64,000 nucleotides of DNA from Thalassospira sp. (GTDB lineage: Bacteria > Pseudomonadota > Alphaproteobacteria > Rhodospirillales > Thalassospiraceae): the NCBI RefSeq assembly GCF_030690045.1, contig NZ_JAUYHK010000011.1, positions 310,001 to 374,000 of the forward strand. Reading direction: 5' to 3'. The notes beneath the pieces were generated by a model. The model did not search any database. It was not told the origin of the DNA and saw only the letters and a list, made by a program, of their open reading frames with translations. Positions within the stretch are counted from its first letter, which is position 1; each line of letters begins with the position of its first letter. Shown piece by piece: positions 44,977-53,870 of the stretch. Made by a program: the position numbers and the translations under genes.

Positions 44977-46551
44977 TCACAGAACCAGTTCCGTCGGACG
45001 ACGGCGTTTGACCCAAACAGCAACCATCAAACGGGTCAGCCAGATCGCCGAGAACATCGAGGTGATAATCCCGATTGACAGCGTCACGGCAAAGCCCTTG
45101 ATCGGGCCAGAGCCAAAGCTGAACAATACGAGAGCGGCAATCAGTGTCGTGATATTGGCATCAAGAATGGTGGACATCGCATTGCGATAACCCGCATCAA
45201 TCGCATTGATGATGGTACGCCCATTACGCCGTTCCTCGCGGATGCGCTCAAACACCAGAACATTGGCGTCAACCGCCATACCGACGGTCAGAACGATGCC
45301 AGCAATCCCCGGCAAGGTCAAAGTCGCCTGCAAGGCCGACATGATCGCCAGAACCAGCATCAGATTCATCAAAAGTGCGACATTGGCAAAGACGCCAAAG
45401 CGGCCATAGCTGATCACCATAAAGGCAATCACGAACACAAGGCCAAGAATGGCGGCGATTTCACCGGCTTCGACCGAATCCTGCCCCAATCCCGGCCCAA
45501 CCGACCGTTCTTCAAGGATTTGCATCGGGGCGGGCAAGGCACCGGCACGCAGTAATAGTGACAGGTCATTGGCTTCCTGCACACTGAACTGGCCTGTAAT
45601 GATGCCATTACCACCCAAAATCGGTTCATTGATGCGCGGGGCGGAAATCACCTCGTTATCCAGCACAATCGCCAGACGACGCCCCGCATTCTTGCTGGTC
45701 AGATCGCCAAACCGCGCCCCGCCTGCCGTATCAAACCGGAAAGACACCACCGGGCGTCCTTCGGAAAAAGTCGGCTGCGAATCAATCAGGTTATCACCCG
45801 ATACCACAACGCGACGATCCACCAGATATTCGGTGATCCCGGCGGCGCGGTCTCCGGAATCCGCCGATGGCAAAATCATGGCCCCGGCTGGAATGCCGGT
45901 CGCACGGGCTTCTGCCGGGGTTTTGCTGTCATTGAGCAAATGGAAATTCATTTTGGCGGTCCGGCCAAGGATCGCCCGCAACCGCGACGGATCATCAAGG
46001 CCGGGGACCTGAACGACAATGCGGTCTTCGCCCTGACGCTGGATCGACGGTTCGGTCGTGCCCAGTTCGTCAACACGACGACGCACCACTTCAAGCGACT
46101 GGGCGATGGCGCGGCTGATCAGTTCCTGACGCGCCAGTTCGGTATAGGTCACGGTGATATGACTACCCTCACCGCCAATTTCGGTATCGGGTTCAATGCC
46201 CCGAATGACGGTCCGGGCGCGTTCGACATCACCATCATCGACAATCGTCACCGATGCACCGGTTTCCGCCCCGCGCAATCCGCGATAACGAATACGTTCT
46301 TCGCGCAGTACATTGCGGATGCTGTCAGACAGCGTGTCATAGCGTTCGCGAATGACCGTATCGACCCCGACTTCCAGCAGCATGTGCGAACCGCCACGCA
46401 AATCAAGGCCCAGGCTGATTTGTTTGCCCGGCATCCAGTCACTGTCCGAAGAGAATGATCCCTTTGGCAGAAAGTTGGGGGCGGCGTAAATCACGCCCAA
46501 AGCACACACCAGCAGAACCAGTGCAACTTTCCATTTGGTAAAATAAAGCAT
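44977..46551 (-). CDS. secD: Protein translocase accessory subunit SecD
   Basis: This is a 524-residue partner of SecF with one N-terminal span (WKVALVLLVCALGVIYAAP), the D1-D5 motif LGLDLRGGSHMLLEV near residue 47, a large periplasmic P1 region (about 60-330) and a five-span C-terminal bundle with VGMAVDANVLVFERIREE near 436 and GSGPIKGFAVTLSIGI. It is complete and in the usual yajC-secD-secF order; a hairpin with a UUCG tetraloop separates it from yajC. Confidence 0.96.
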   Translation of the reverse strand: MLYFTKWKVALVLLVCALGVIYAAPNFLPKGSFSSDSDWMPGKQISLGLDLRGGSHMLLEVGVDTVIRERYDTLSDSIRNVLREERIRYRGLRGAETGASVTIVDDGDVERARTVIRGIEPDTEIGGEGSHITVTYTELARQELISRAIAQSLEVVRRRVDELGTTEPSIQRQGEDRIVVQVPGLDDPSRLRAILGRTAKMNFHLLNDSKTPAEARATGIPAGAMILPSADSGDRAAGITEYLVDRRVVVSGDNLIDSQPTFSEGRPVVSFRFDTAGGARFGDLTSKNAGRRLAIVLDNEVISAPRINEPILGGNGIITGQFSVQEANDLSLLLRAGALPAPMQILEERSVGPGLGQDSVEAGEIAAILGLVFVIAFMVISYGRFGVFANVALLMNLMLVLAIMSALQATLTLPGIAGIVLTVGMAVDANVLVFERIREERRNGRTIINAIDAGYRNAMSTILDANITTLIAALVLFSFGSGPIKGFAVTLSIGIITSMFSAIWLTRLMVAVWVKRRRPTELVL

Positions 46552-46634
46552 GTGTCCTGTAACCAGAGATGTCCGGGAAACGTATCGTCAAACAAATTTC
46601 GGGGCAGGATCGTTCGTCAATCTGCCCACAAGAC

Positions 46635-46662
46635 ACAGGCGGAACCCGAAGGTCCCGCCTGT
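46635..46662 (-). terminator. UUCG-capped hairpin between yajC and secD
   Basis: On the minus strand ACAGGCGGGACC-UUCG-GGTTCCGCCTGT forms a 12-bp stem with one G-U pair and a stable C(UUCG)G tetraloop. It lies 15 nt after the yajC stop. There is no T-tract, so it is likely a stabiliser or partial terminator that lets yajC be made in excess. Confidence 0.6.
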
Positions 46663-46677
46663 AAAATTTGCGAAAGA

Positions 46678-47046
46678 TCAGTCTTTTTTGATCTCTTCTT
46701 CTTCGTCGTCCTTGTCGTCCGCGCTACTTTTGGCCGGTTCGGTTTTCGACAAAACGGCGGAAATCATGCCACGGGCAACCTTGACTTTGACGCCTTCGGC
46801 AATCTCGACCGACACTTCGTCATCGCCGATAACCTTGGCAACGGTGCCAATGATGCCACCTGCGGTAACAATCTTGTCGCCACGACGGATCGCAGCCAGC
46901 ATTTCCTTATGCTGTTTCTGTTTCTTCTGCTGAGGGCGGATCAGAAGGAAATAGAAAACAACGAAAATAAGGATCAGCGGCAGGAAGCTTGTCAGCATAT
47001 CCGCACCACCACCAGCGCCCTGAGCATAAGCAGGCGAAATCAACAT
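46678..47046 (-). CDS. yajC: Sec translocon accessory protein YajC
   Basis: The 122-residue protein has one membrane span near residues 20-40 (FLPLILIFVVFYFLLIRPQQK), ending in the family hallmark RPQQKKQKQH. The cytoplasmic part with RRGDKIVTAGGIIGTVAKV follows, then a lysine/acidic tail (KDDEEEEIKKD). It joins SecDF. It is the first gene of the operon and diverges from the DUF815 ATPase gene. Confidence 0.95.
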   Translation of the reverse strand: MLISPAYAQGAGGGADMLTSFLPLILIFVVFYFLLIRPQQKKQKQHKEMLAAIRRGDKIVTAGGIIGTVAKVIGDDEVSVEIAEGVKVKVARGMISAVLSKTEPAKSSADDKDDEEEEIKKD

Positions 47047-47285
47047 CAGGAACTCCTAATTCAAAACAACAAAACCAATCAACTGCCGGAATATAACGGG
47101 GAAGCGCGTCAGTGCAAGGAAGAACGCGATTTTGCCCTGACTATATAACTGGTCGGTCAGGCTGCTACCATAATCCAGTTCACAGAATATCGCGCATCAT
47201 TACCCTGTTGTGGCGGGTATTGCCTATGCTACGGTCGGCATCATACCCGCCAATATGCTGATGGAAACCACCCTAAGAGGCCTCA

Positions 47286-48149
47286 ATGAGTGAAGACATG
47301 AACAAACTGGTGCCGCTGCTTGAGCGCATCGCCAGTGCCCTGGAACGACTGGCACCGCCTGCCCCGCGGCAAAACGACCTGTCATTGGCCGATGCCTTTG
47401 TCTGGCATGCCGATACCGGTTATTTGCACCCGGTGAAAAACGTCAATCACATCGAAATTGACCTGTTGCAGGGGATCGAGCAGCAAAAACAGATCCTTTA
47501 TAACAACACCAAACGCTTTGCCGATGGCTTGCCCGCCAACAATGCCCTGTTATGGGGGGCCCGCGGCACGGGCAAAAGTTCAATCGTCAAGGCGATGCAT
47601 GCCAAAATCAATGCCGAAAATCCCGGCGCGCTGGCGCTGGTTGAAATTCACCGCGAAGATATTCCGACCCTGCCGACATTACTGCATATCTTGCAAGACA
47701 GTGGTCGCAAAACCGTTTTGTTCTGCGATGACCTGTCGTTTGATCTGCATGACGAATCCTACAAATCGCTGAAGGCGGTTCTGGAAGGCGGTATTGAAGG
47801 CCGCCCGGATAATGTGATTTTTTATGCGACGTCGAACCGCCGTCATCTGATGGCGCGCGACATGATCGAAAATGAACGCTCAACTGCCATCAACCCGTCC
47901 GAGGCGGTCGAGGAAAAAGTGTCGCTATCGGATCGTTTCGGCCTGTGGCTGGGTTTTCATAACATCACCCAGGATGTCTATTTCGCCATCATCGAGGCCT
48001 ATGCCAAGGAATTTGGCATCGATATGCCGCAGGAAACATTGCTGGCGCGGGCCAAGGAATGGACCGTTACACGCGGCAGCCGTTCCGGGCGAGTCGCATG
48101 GCAATTCATTCAGGAAATTGCCGGGGAAACCGGCAAAAATCTGCGCTGA
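47286..48149 (+). CDS. DUF815 AAA-type ATPase
   Basis: The 287-residue P-loop protein has Walker A LLWGARGTGKSS near residue 88, Walker B VLFCDDLSFD near 144-153, a sensor-like FYATSNRRHL near 178, and the family end TRGSRSGRVAWQFIQE. DUF815 proteins are widespread next to yajC in Alphaproteobacteria, but their role is not established. The N-terminal 30 residues form a leucine-rich helix (LVPLLERIASALERLA). It is transcribed divergently from yajC and ends before a terminator. Confidence 0.88.
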   Translation: MSEDMNKLVPLLERIASALERLAPPAPRQNDLSLADAFVWHADTGYLHPVKNVNHIEIDLLQGIEQQKQILYNNTKRFADGLPANNALLWGARGTGKSSIVKAMHAKINAENPGALALVEIHREDIPTLPTLLHILQDSGRKTVLFCDDLSFDLHDESYKSLKAVLEGGIEGRPDNVIFYATSNRRHLMARDMIENERSTAINPSEAVEEKVSLSDRFGLWLGFHNITQDVYFAIIEAYAKEFGIDMPQETLLARAKEWTVTRGSRSGRVAWQFIQEIAGETGKNLR

Positions 48150-48172
48150 AAAATTCGGAATTCTGACAAAAT

Positions 48173-48206
48173 AAAAACAGCTCCGCCAGGTGCAGGGCTG
48201 TTTTTT
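48173..48206. terminator. Terminator between the DUF815 and nlpD-like genes
   Basis: AAAAACAGC pairs with GCTGTTTTT around a GC-rich loop and is followed by T on the plus strand. It separates the converging DUF815 and nlpD-like genes and could serve both. Confidence 0.78.
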
Positions 48207-48215
48207 AGATCGCTC

Positions 48216-49280
48216 TTAACGGGCAGCCATCAATTGCGGCAGATGCGCCATCGGGTCGCGGGATTTTCGGCCATGGCGAATTTCAAAATGCAATTGCGGG
48301 CGAGACACCGCCCCCGTGCTGCCGACCGTCGAGATTTTTTGCCCGCGTTTGACCACATCGCCGCGCGCCACCATCGGGTTTTCGGTATGCGCATAGGCGG
48401 TAACATATTCGCCCTCATGCTTGATCAGGATCAGATTGCCAAAACCACGCAATTCATTACCAACATAAGTCACAATACCATTATCGGCGGCCATTATCGG
48501 CGTTCCGCGATCTGCGGCGATATTGACGCCATCATTAAACAGGCCACCGGCCCCGGCCCCGTATCCCAGAATAATCTTGCCTTCCACCGGCCAGATAAAC
48601 CCCGCCCGGGCCGCCGGGGTCATCAGACTGGCATCCTGTTTCAGGCTGTTGGTGCTGCTGGCGACCGGCGTTGGGGCCGCGACCGCAGGCCGACTATCGG
48701 TTTGCCAGCTGTTTGCCGAGGCAAAACGCTGTTCGGCACGGGCGGCATATTCCTGCGGCTTCATGCCCGGTGCCGGTATTTCGGCCTTTCCGGCAGAGAC
48801 AGGATGAGCCGGCCCGGCATCTGTGCTGACATCATTGCCTGAAACGGGCGTGTCAAGGGACATCGTCGTCACGGTTTCAGAACGCCCGGCAATGGTAACA
48901 TTTGTAGTTGCTGGTTTTTTTTGGGGTCGTGCCTGTACTGTTGCCGTCGCGCTTGCCGGTTCCCACGGCGGCAGGACCAGACGTTGCCCCGGATGGATAA
49001 CATAAGGGGCCGATAATTCATTACGCGCAACGAAGGTTTGGAAATTGGTGCTGTAACGTTGTGACAAGGCAGATACCGTATCACCACGCTGCACGGTAAT
49101 CACCCGCTCGCCATTTTTAAGTGCGGGCATTTTGTCAGGGCTGTAAGACGCACCATCCCCGTAAACGACAGGCACAGGCGTTGAGTTCAGTAAACAGCCC
49201 GCCAGCGCCGCCGTTGTCCCACAGACAATCAACAGCGTGCGGGATATGTAAACGACCTGTTTGACAGCTTTTTCCATCAT
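48216..49280 (-). CDS. nlpD: NlpD-like LysM/LytM lipoprotein (probably non-catalytic)
   Basis: The 354-residue protein starts with a lipoprotein signal peptide (lipobox LAGC, Cys29). A LysM domain at about 60-104 (VQRGDTVSALSQRY to HPGQRLVLP) and a Pro/Ala/Thr-rich linker lead to a LytM/M23 domain at about 240-345. The zinc ligands are lost: the usual HxGxD reads NDGVN and the HxH of the last motif reads QLH. This is like E. coli NlpD, which activates amidases instead of cutting murein itself. The order surE-pcm-nlpD supports the call. Either of two adjacent ATG codons may start it; the ribosome-binding site is weak. Confidence 0.88.
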   Translation of the reverse strand: MMEKAVKQVVYISRTLLIVCGTTAALAGCLLNSTPVPVVYGDGASYSPDKMPALKNGERVITVQRGDTVSALSQRYSTNFQTFVARNELSAPYVIHPGQRLVLPPWEPASATATVQARPQKKPATTNVTIAGRSETVTTMSLDTPVSGNDVSTDAGPAHPVSAGKAEIPAPGMKPQEYAARAEQRFASANSWQTDSRPAVAAPTPVASSTNSLKQDASLMTPAARAGFIWPVEGKIILGYGAGAGGLFNDGVNIAADRGTPIMAADNGIVTYVGNELRGFGNLILIKHEGEYVTAYAHTENPMVARGDVVKRGQKISTVGSTGAVSRPQLHFEIRHGRKSRDPMAHLPQLMAAR

Positions 49281-49347
49281 AGGGCGGATTTTCCGCCCAA
49301 AGCCGTTAACATTCTGTAAGCAGATCAGGTGTTTCGCCTGAAAACTC

Positions 49348-50001
49348 TTAAAATTCTTCGGTACCCGCCAGCATCGGAACAAAACGCACCGGCATCAGTT
49401 CGGTGACATCAATACCGGTTGGAGTCCGCATAACCCGAAGCAATAGCTGGGTGTGCGACACCTCGCCCACCGGCACCACCATAATGCCGCCAATCGCCAG
49501 TTGATCGACCAGAACCGGCGGTACATCCTGTGCCGATGCCGTCACGATAATCCGGTCAAACGGTGCCTGCGCCCGCCAGCCAAGGCCACCATCGGCATGC
49601 AGGGTGGAAATTGTATGCAGGCCCAGTTGGCGAAACTTGTCTTCGGCCTCGCGCAGCAATGGTTTTTGTCGTTCAAGGGTATAAACACGCCGTGCCAGCA
49701 ACGCCAGAATGGCCGCCTGATATCCCGATCCAGTGCCGACTTCCAGAACCTTCATGCGGTCATTGAGTTCCAACGCCTGGGTCATCAGGGCAACAACATA
49801 AGGTTGCGAGATGGTTTGCCCCTTGCTGATCGGCAGGGCGACATTTTCCCACGCCCGGCGGACAAAGGGCTCGGCCACAAAAATATCGCGCGGAATTTTG
49901 GCAATCGCCTCAAGAACCGCTTCGTCATGGATCCCGTCATCACGCAGGATCGACAATAGCGCGTCAATTTCCGGTTTGCGGGTCATGATCGGGTGAGTCA
50001 C
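49348..50001 (-). CDS. pcm: Protein-L-isoaspartate O-methyltransferase
   Basis: The 217-residue SAM-dependent enzyme repairs isoaspartyl residues in damaged proteins. Family motifs are present: ISQPYVVALMTQAL near residue 64, SAM loop VLEVGTGSGYQAAILA near 85-100, VYTLERQ near 106, and ILHADGG-type sequence STLHADGGLGW. The GTG start at 50001 overlaps the surE TGA by four bases; an ATG five codons later is possible. It lies between surE and nlpD, the conserved stress-survival order. Confidence 0.93.
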   Translation of the reverse strand: MTHPIMTRKPEIDALLSILRDDGIHDEAVLEAIAKIPRDIFVAEPFVRRAWENVALPISKGQTISQPYVVALMTQALELNDRMKVLEVGTGSGYQAAILALLARRVYTLERQKPLLREAEDKFRQLGLHTISTLHADGGLGWRAQAPFDRIIVTASAQDVPPVLVDQLAIGGIMVVPVGEVSHTQLLLRVMRTPTGIDVTELMPVRFVPMLAGTEEF

Positions 50002-50765
50002 GGAAATGCTTTCGTCAATTTGGCGTGGGTCTGATAATGGGTGAAATCAAGGCTGATCGGTGTGACAGAAATATCGCCCTGGTCAATCACCCGCAAATCG
50101 GAATTTTCATCTTCTGGCAAGTCGGCCAAGATGGCCCCGATCCAGTAATAAGGCTCGCCGCGTGGATCAAGCCGTTCGGCAATGTGGTCGCCAATTTTAC
50201 GCTGTCCCTGTGTTGTCACACGAATCCGCGCCCCGCCATCCTTTTCGGATTCAGGGAAATTCACATTGATCAGAACCCCCTTGGGCCAGCCGGTCTTGAT
50301 CAGGGTGCGCGTCACATCAGCCAGATGCCGTTCTGCCACCGACCAGTCGATGGCATTGCCGGAAAAATACTGCGAAAAGGCAATCGCCGGAACATTCAGC
50401 AAGGTTGCCTCCATCGCAGCGGCCACGGTTCCGGAATAAGTCACATCCTCGCCCAGATTGCCGCCCCGGTTAATTCCCGACAGCACAATATCCGGCGGAC
50501 TGTCCCGCATAATCTGTTGCAAGGCCAGCAAGATGCAATCGGTGGGCGTCCCATCGACAGCAAAATGCTGTTTGTCGCGCTGGCGAATGCGCAAGGGATG
50601 GCGCAATGTCAGGGAATGCCCCGCCCCACTTTGTTCAATTGCCGGGGCAACAACCCAGACATCATCGGATAATTGACGGGCAATCTGTTCCAGCAATTTG
50701 ATTCCCGGCGCATCAATGCCATCATCATTGCAGATCAGGATACGGGCTTTTTTCAGATCGACCAT
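49998..50765 (-). CDS. surE: 5'/3'-nucleotidase SurE
   Basis: The 255-residue metal-dependent phosphatase acts on nucleoside monophosphates. The N-terminal acidic metal site ILICNDDGIDAPG lies at residues 9-21, followed by VVAPAIEQSGAGHSLTL, VDGTPTDC near 70, LSGINRGGNLGEDVTYSGTVAAAMEA near 94-119, and VNVNFP-like INVNFPE. It overlaps pcm by four bases and follows serS by 9 nt, so the four genes serS-surE-pcm-nlpD look cotranscribed. Confidence 0.95.
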   Translation of the reverse strand: MVDLKKARILICNDDGIDAPGIKLLEQIARQLSDDVWVVAPAIEQSGAGHSLTLRHPLRIRQRDKQHFAVDGTPTDCILLALQQIMRDSPPDIVLSGINRGGNLGEDVTYSGTVAAAMEATLLNVPAIAFSQYFSGNAIDWSVAERHLADVTRTLIKTGWPKGVLINVNFPESEKDGGARIRVTTQGQRKIGDHIAERLDPRGEPYYWIGAILADLPEDENSDLRVIDQGDISVTPISLDFTHYQTHAKLTKAFP

Positions 50766-50774
50766 TAAACTGCC

Positions 50775-52052
50775 TTATGCCTGCGGCGCGATAACATCGA
50801 CCGCCCCCATATAGGGTTTCAGAACATCGGGCACCCGGATCGACCCATCCGCCTGCTGATAATTCTCCATCACCGCAATCAGGCACCGCCCAACTGCCAG
50901 CCCCGACCCGTTCAGGGTATGGACAAAACGGGTTTTCTTGTCGCCCGCCTTGCGGCACCGCGCATTCATGCGGCGCGCCTGAAAATCGCCGGTATTGGAA
51001 CAGGATGAAATTTCACGATATTTGCCCTGACCGGGCAACCATACTTCGATATCAAAGGTTTTGCGGGCGGAAAAACCAACATCGCCTGCGCACAGCGCCA
51101 TGGTGCGATAGGGCAGGCCAAGCCGTTCCAAAACGGTTTCGGCACAGCGGGTCTTGCGATCCAGTTCGGCATCCGAACTGTCCGGATCAACAATCGACAC
51201 CATTTCCACTTTGGAAAACTGATGCTGGCGGATCATGCCACGGGTATCACGTCCGGCCGACCCGGCTTCGGAACGGAAACACTGCGTCAGCGCGGTATAA
51301 CGCAACGGCAAATGTTCTTCATCCAGGATATCGCCCGCCACCTGATTGGTCAGGGTAACTTCGGATGTCGGGATCAGCCACATATCATTGGTGGTTTTAA
51401 ACGAATCTTCGGCAAATTTAGGCAATTGCCCCGTGCCAAACATCGCATTGTCGCGCACCAGCATCGGGGTGGTGGTTTCCTGATAACCATGTTCGCCGAC
51501 ATGCAAATCCAGCATGAATTGCGCCAATGCGCGCTCCAGCCGTGCCAGACCGCCACGCAAAATGACAAACCGTGACCCGGATAATTTGGCGGCAGTTTCA
51601 AAATCCATCATGCCCAGTTTTTCGCCCAGATCATAATGTTCCAGCGGCGCAAAATCAAAATCGCGTGGCGTACCCCATTGGCGAATCTGAACATTGTCAT
51701 TTTCATCGACACCCGCCGGAACACTGGCATCCAGCACATTGGGCAAGGATGACAGCAACAGGTCAAGTTGCTGGTTCAGGGCGGCCTGCCCGTCTTCGGC
51801 ATCCTTGATTCGGTCTTTCAGGCCCGACATTTCGGCCATCAGGGCATCGGCATCACCGCCGGTCTGTTTGGCCTTGCCAATTTCACCGGAAATATTTTTG
51901 CGCCGCGCCAGCATTTCCTGATGTTCTGTCATCAGACGGCGACGTTCGGCGTCGATATCCATCAGACGCTGGGCTGTTATATCCTGCTTGCGCGCCACCA
52001 TCGCGGCGTCAAAGGCGTCGGGGTTTTCGCGAATCCATTTAATGTCGTGCAT
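50775..52052 (-). CDS. serS: Seryl-tRNA synthetase
   Basis: This is a 425-residue class II synthetase. The N-terminal coiled-coil arm that holds the long variable arm of tRNA-Ser spans about residues 27-105. Motif 2 is in [22 protein letters not shown] near 255-276, and motif 3 is in the final third ([19 protein letters not shown] near 380). The length is normal. It lies between tatC and surE. Confidence 0.97.
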   Translation of the reverse strand: MHDIKWIRENPDAFDAAMVARKQDITAQRLMDIDAERRRLMTEHQEMLARRKNISGEIGKAKQTGGDADALMAEMSGLKDRIKDAEDGQAALNQQLDLLLSSLPNVLDASVPAGVDENDNVQIRQWGTPRDFDFAPLEHYDLGEKLGMMDFETAAKLSGSRFVILRGGLARLERALAQFMLDLHVGEHGYQETTTPMLVRDNAMFGTGQLPKFAEDSFKTTNDMWLIPTSEVTLTNQVAGDILDEEHLPLRYTALTQCFRSEAGSAGRDTRGMIRQHQFSKVEMVSIVDPDSSDAELDRKTRCAETVLERLGLPYRTMALCAGDVGFSARKTFDIEVWLPGQGKYREISSCSNTGDFQARRMNARCRKAGDKKTRFVHTLNGSGLAVGRCLIAVMENYQQADGSIRVPDVLKPYMGAVDVIAPQA

Positions 52053-52150
52053 GTAACAGCACCTTATCTGTCAAATTTTCGGGCTTTTATACGACGGGGC
52101 AGCCCCCTGGCCTACCCCATCAAAAGGCTGCTCAGTCATTGTTCGTTGCG

Positions 52151-53128
52151 TTACCGGGCGTTATTGAAATCATCTTCGTCACGATCCGTTCCCTTGCTTG
52201 TGTCAGGCAACGCAGAAGAATCGGATGAAGATTTCGTCTCCGGTTTTGTATCCGTTTCGTGCATTGACGCTGCGGCTGCCGCCTGGGCATCAACGCCATC
52301 GTCGGACGCATTTTTTGTCGTTTCGGCCTGCTCTGCTGCCTCTTCGGCCTCTTCTTCGGCTTCGCGGCGTGCCCGTTTGCGTTCGGCCAGACGGGCCATC
52401 ACAATCGAAATTTCGTAAAGAATAACAATCGGAATCGCCAAGCCAACCTGTGAAATCAGATCAGGCGGCGTCATGATTGCGGCCATGACAAAGGCAATAA
52501 CAACTGCATATTTGCGCCGCTTTGCCAAAGATTCCGCCGTGACAATCCCGGCTCGCGCCATCAGGGTCAGCAGGACCGGCAACTGAAAGCTGAGACCAAA
52601 CGCAAAGATCAGTTTCATCACCAGCGACAGATATTCGCCAACCTTGGCTTCAAGCTGGATCGCCATGCCACCGGTTCCGGCACCACTGGTTTCAAAGCTG
52701 AGGAAAAAGGTCCAGGCCAGAGGCATGATGAAATAATACACCAGCGCCCCGCCTGCCGCGAACAGCACCGGTGTCGCAAACAAAAACGGATAAAAGGCAG
52801 ACCGTTCGTTTTTATAAAGCCCCGGCGCGACAAAGGCCCAAAGCTGCCCCAGAAATACCGGCGCAGACAGGAAACAGGCAGCAAAGAACGACACTTTGAC
52901 ATAGGTGAAAAACACCTCGGTCAGGGCGGTATAGATCATCCGGCGGTTTTCGCCCGGCCCCATCGCCTCGGCAAGAGGCCGCACCAAAAAGCCATAGATG
53001 TCTTCGACAAAGAAATAGCAAATACCAAAAGTGATAAAAAGCGCCAGAACCGCCCATGTCAGGCGATTCCGCAATTCGATCAGATGCTCCATGATCGGCA
53101 TCTGCTTGTCTTGGCTTTGCATGTTCAC
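52151..53128 (-). CDS. tatC: Twin-arginine translocase subunit TatC
   Basis: This 325-residue receptor and core of the Tat pathway exports folded proteins. The N-terminal signal-binding motif is intact (MPIMEHLIELRNRLTW at residues 10-25), and six membrane helices run to about residue 240. The C-terminal tail is unusually long and highly charged (EEEAEEAAEQAE, then SSSDSSALPDTSKGTDRDEDD), adding about 60 residues beyond E. coli TatC. The start overlaps the tatB stop by four bases. Confidence 0.95.
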   Translation of the reverse strand: MNMQSQDKQMPIMEHLIELRNRLTWAVLALFITFGICYFFVEDIYGFLVRPLAEAMGPGENRRMIYTALTEVFFTYVKVSFFAACFLSAPVFLGQLWAFVAPGLYKNERSAFYPFLFATPVLFAAGGALVYYFIMPLAWTFFLSFETSGAGTGGMAIQLEAKVGEYLSLVMKLIFAFGLSFQLPVLLTLMARAGIVTAESLAKRRKYAVVIAFVMAAIMTPPDLISQVGLAIPIVILYEISIVMARLAERKRARREAEEEAEEAAEQAETTKNASDDGVDAQAAAAASMHETDTKPETKSSSDSSALPDTSKGTDRDEDDFNNAR

Positions 53129-53505
53129 GCCTGTTTCTCCGGCTTGTCATTTTTGACAACCGGCGTTTCGCCCGGTTTCTTTTGATCAGAATCCGTCACA
53201 GAAGCAGGGATGTCGGAGGCACCGGGCTCTTTTTTCGGCGCAGGTTTTTTATCGGCTCCTTCGCCGATATGTTTTTCAAGAAAATCGGTCGGGCTGGATT
53301 TGCTGGTGACCTGCTTACGCAGGTCATCAAGTTCGGCCTCGCGGATGATGTTATCTATGCCGCCCTGAAATTCGCGGGCCATCCCCCGCATTTTTTTCCA
53401 GTAACCCGCCAGTTTGTAAAGAACATGGGGCAAGTCTTTCGGGCCCACGACAAACAAGGCGACGATGGCGACAAGCGCCATTTCGGTCCAGCCGATATCA
53501 AACAT
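53125..53505 (-). CDS. tatB: Twin-arginine translocase subunit TatB
   Basis: The 126-residue protein has an N-terminal span (FDIGWTEMALVAIVALFVVGP), the hinge GPKDLP and the amphipathic helix typical of TatB (LYKLAGYWKKMRGMAREFQGG). A Lys/Pro-rich disordered tail follows. The Glu at position 8 is the conserved polar residue in the membrane segment. It overlaps tatC by four bases and lies 35 nt after tatA. Confidence 0.95.
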   Translation of the reverse strand: MFDIGWTEMALVAIVALFVVGPKDLPHVLYKLAGYWKKMRGMAREFQGGIDNIIREAELDDLRKQVTSKSSPTDFLEKHIGEGADKKPAPKKEPGASDIPASVTDSDQKKPGETPVVKNDKPEKQA

Positions 53506-53540
53506 GTAATGCGCCTATCTGAGACGATCCGGACAGACGA

Positions 53541-53768
53541 TCAGGATTTAACGGAATCCTTGTCCTTGCTTTCGGCAGAAACCGAGGCAGAGGCATTGCT
53601 TTCGATGGTTTTTTTCGGTGCATTCTCGTCATCGTCGGTATTGATACCGGCCTTAAAGCTGCGGATGCCCTTGCCCATGTCCCCCATCACTTTTGGCAAT
53701 TTTCCTGCGCCAAAAATGATCAGAACAATCGCCAGAATCAGAACGATTTGCCAAACGCCGATACCCAT
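53541..53768 (-). CDS. tatA: Twin-arginine translocase subunit TatA
   Basis: The 75-residue pore-forming subunit has one N-terminal helix (GVWQIVLILAIVLIIFG), the hinge FGAGKLP and the amphipathic helix KVMGDMGKGIRSFKAGI, then an acidic/serine tail. I used the ATG at 53768 (MGIGVWQ), preceded by GGAG; a longer in-frame version would put 22 polar residues before the membrane helix and is not TatA-like. It heads tatABC and follows an orphan ABC ATPase gene on the same strand. Confidence 0.95.
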   Translation of the reverse strand: MGIGVWQIVLILAIVLIIFGAGKLPKVMGDMGKGIRSFKAGINTDDDENAPKKTIESNASASVSAESKDKDSVKS

Positions 53769-53870
53769 AACCCATATTCTCCAAAACTGTTTTCTGTCCT
53801 GCGACAGAGCGCCGCGATAATGGCAGAAAGCCATCCGCTACGCAACGCGCTGTTATTACAAAACCCGTTA

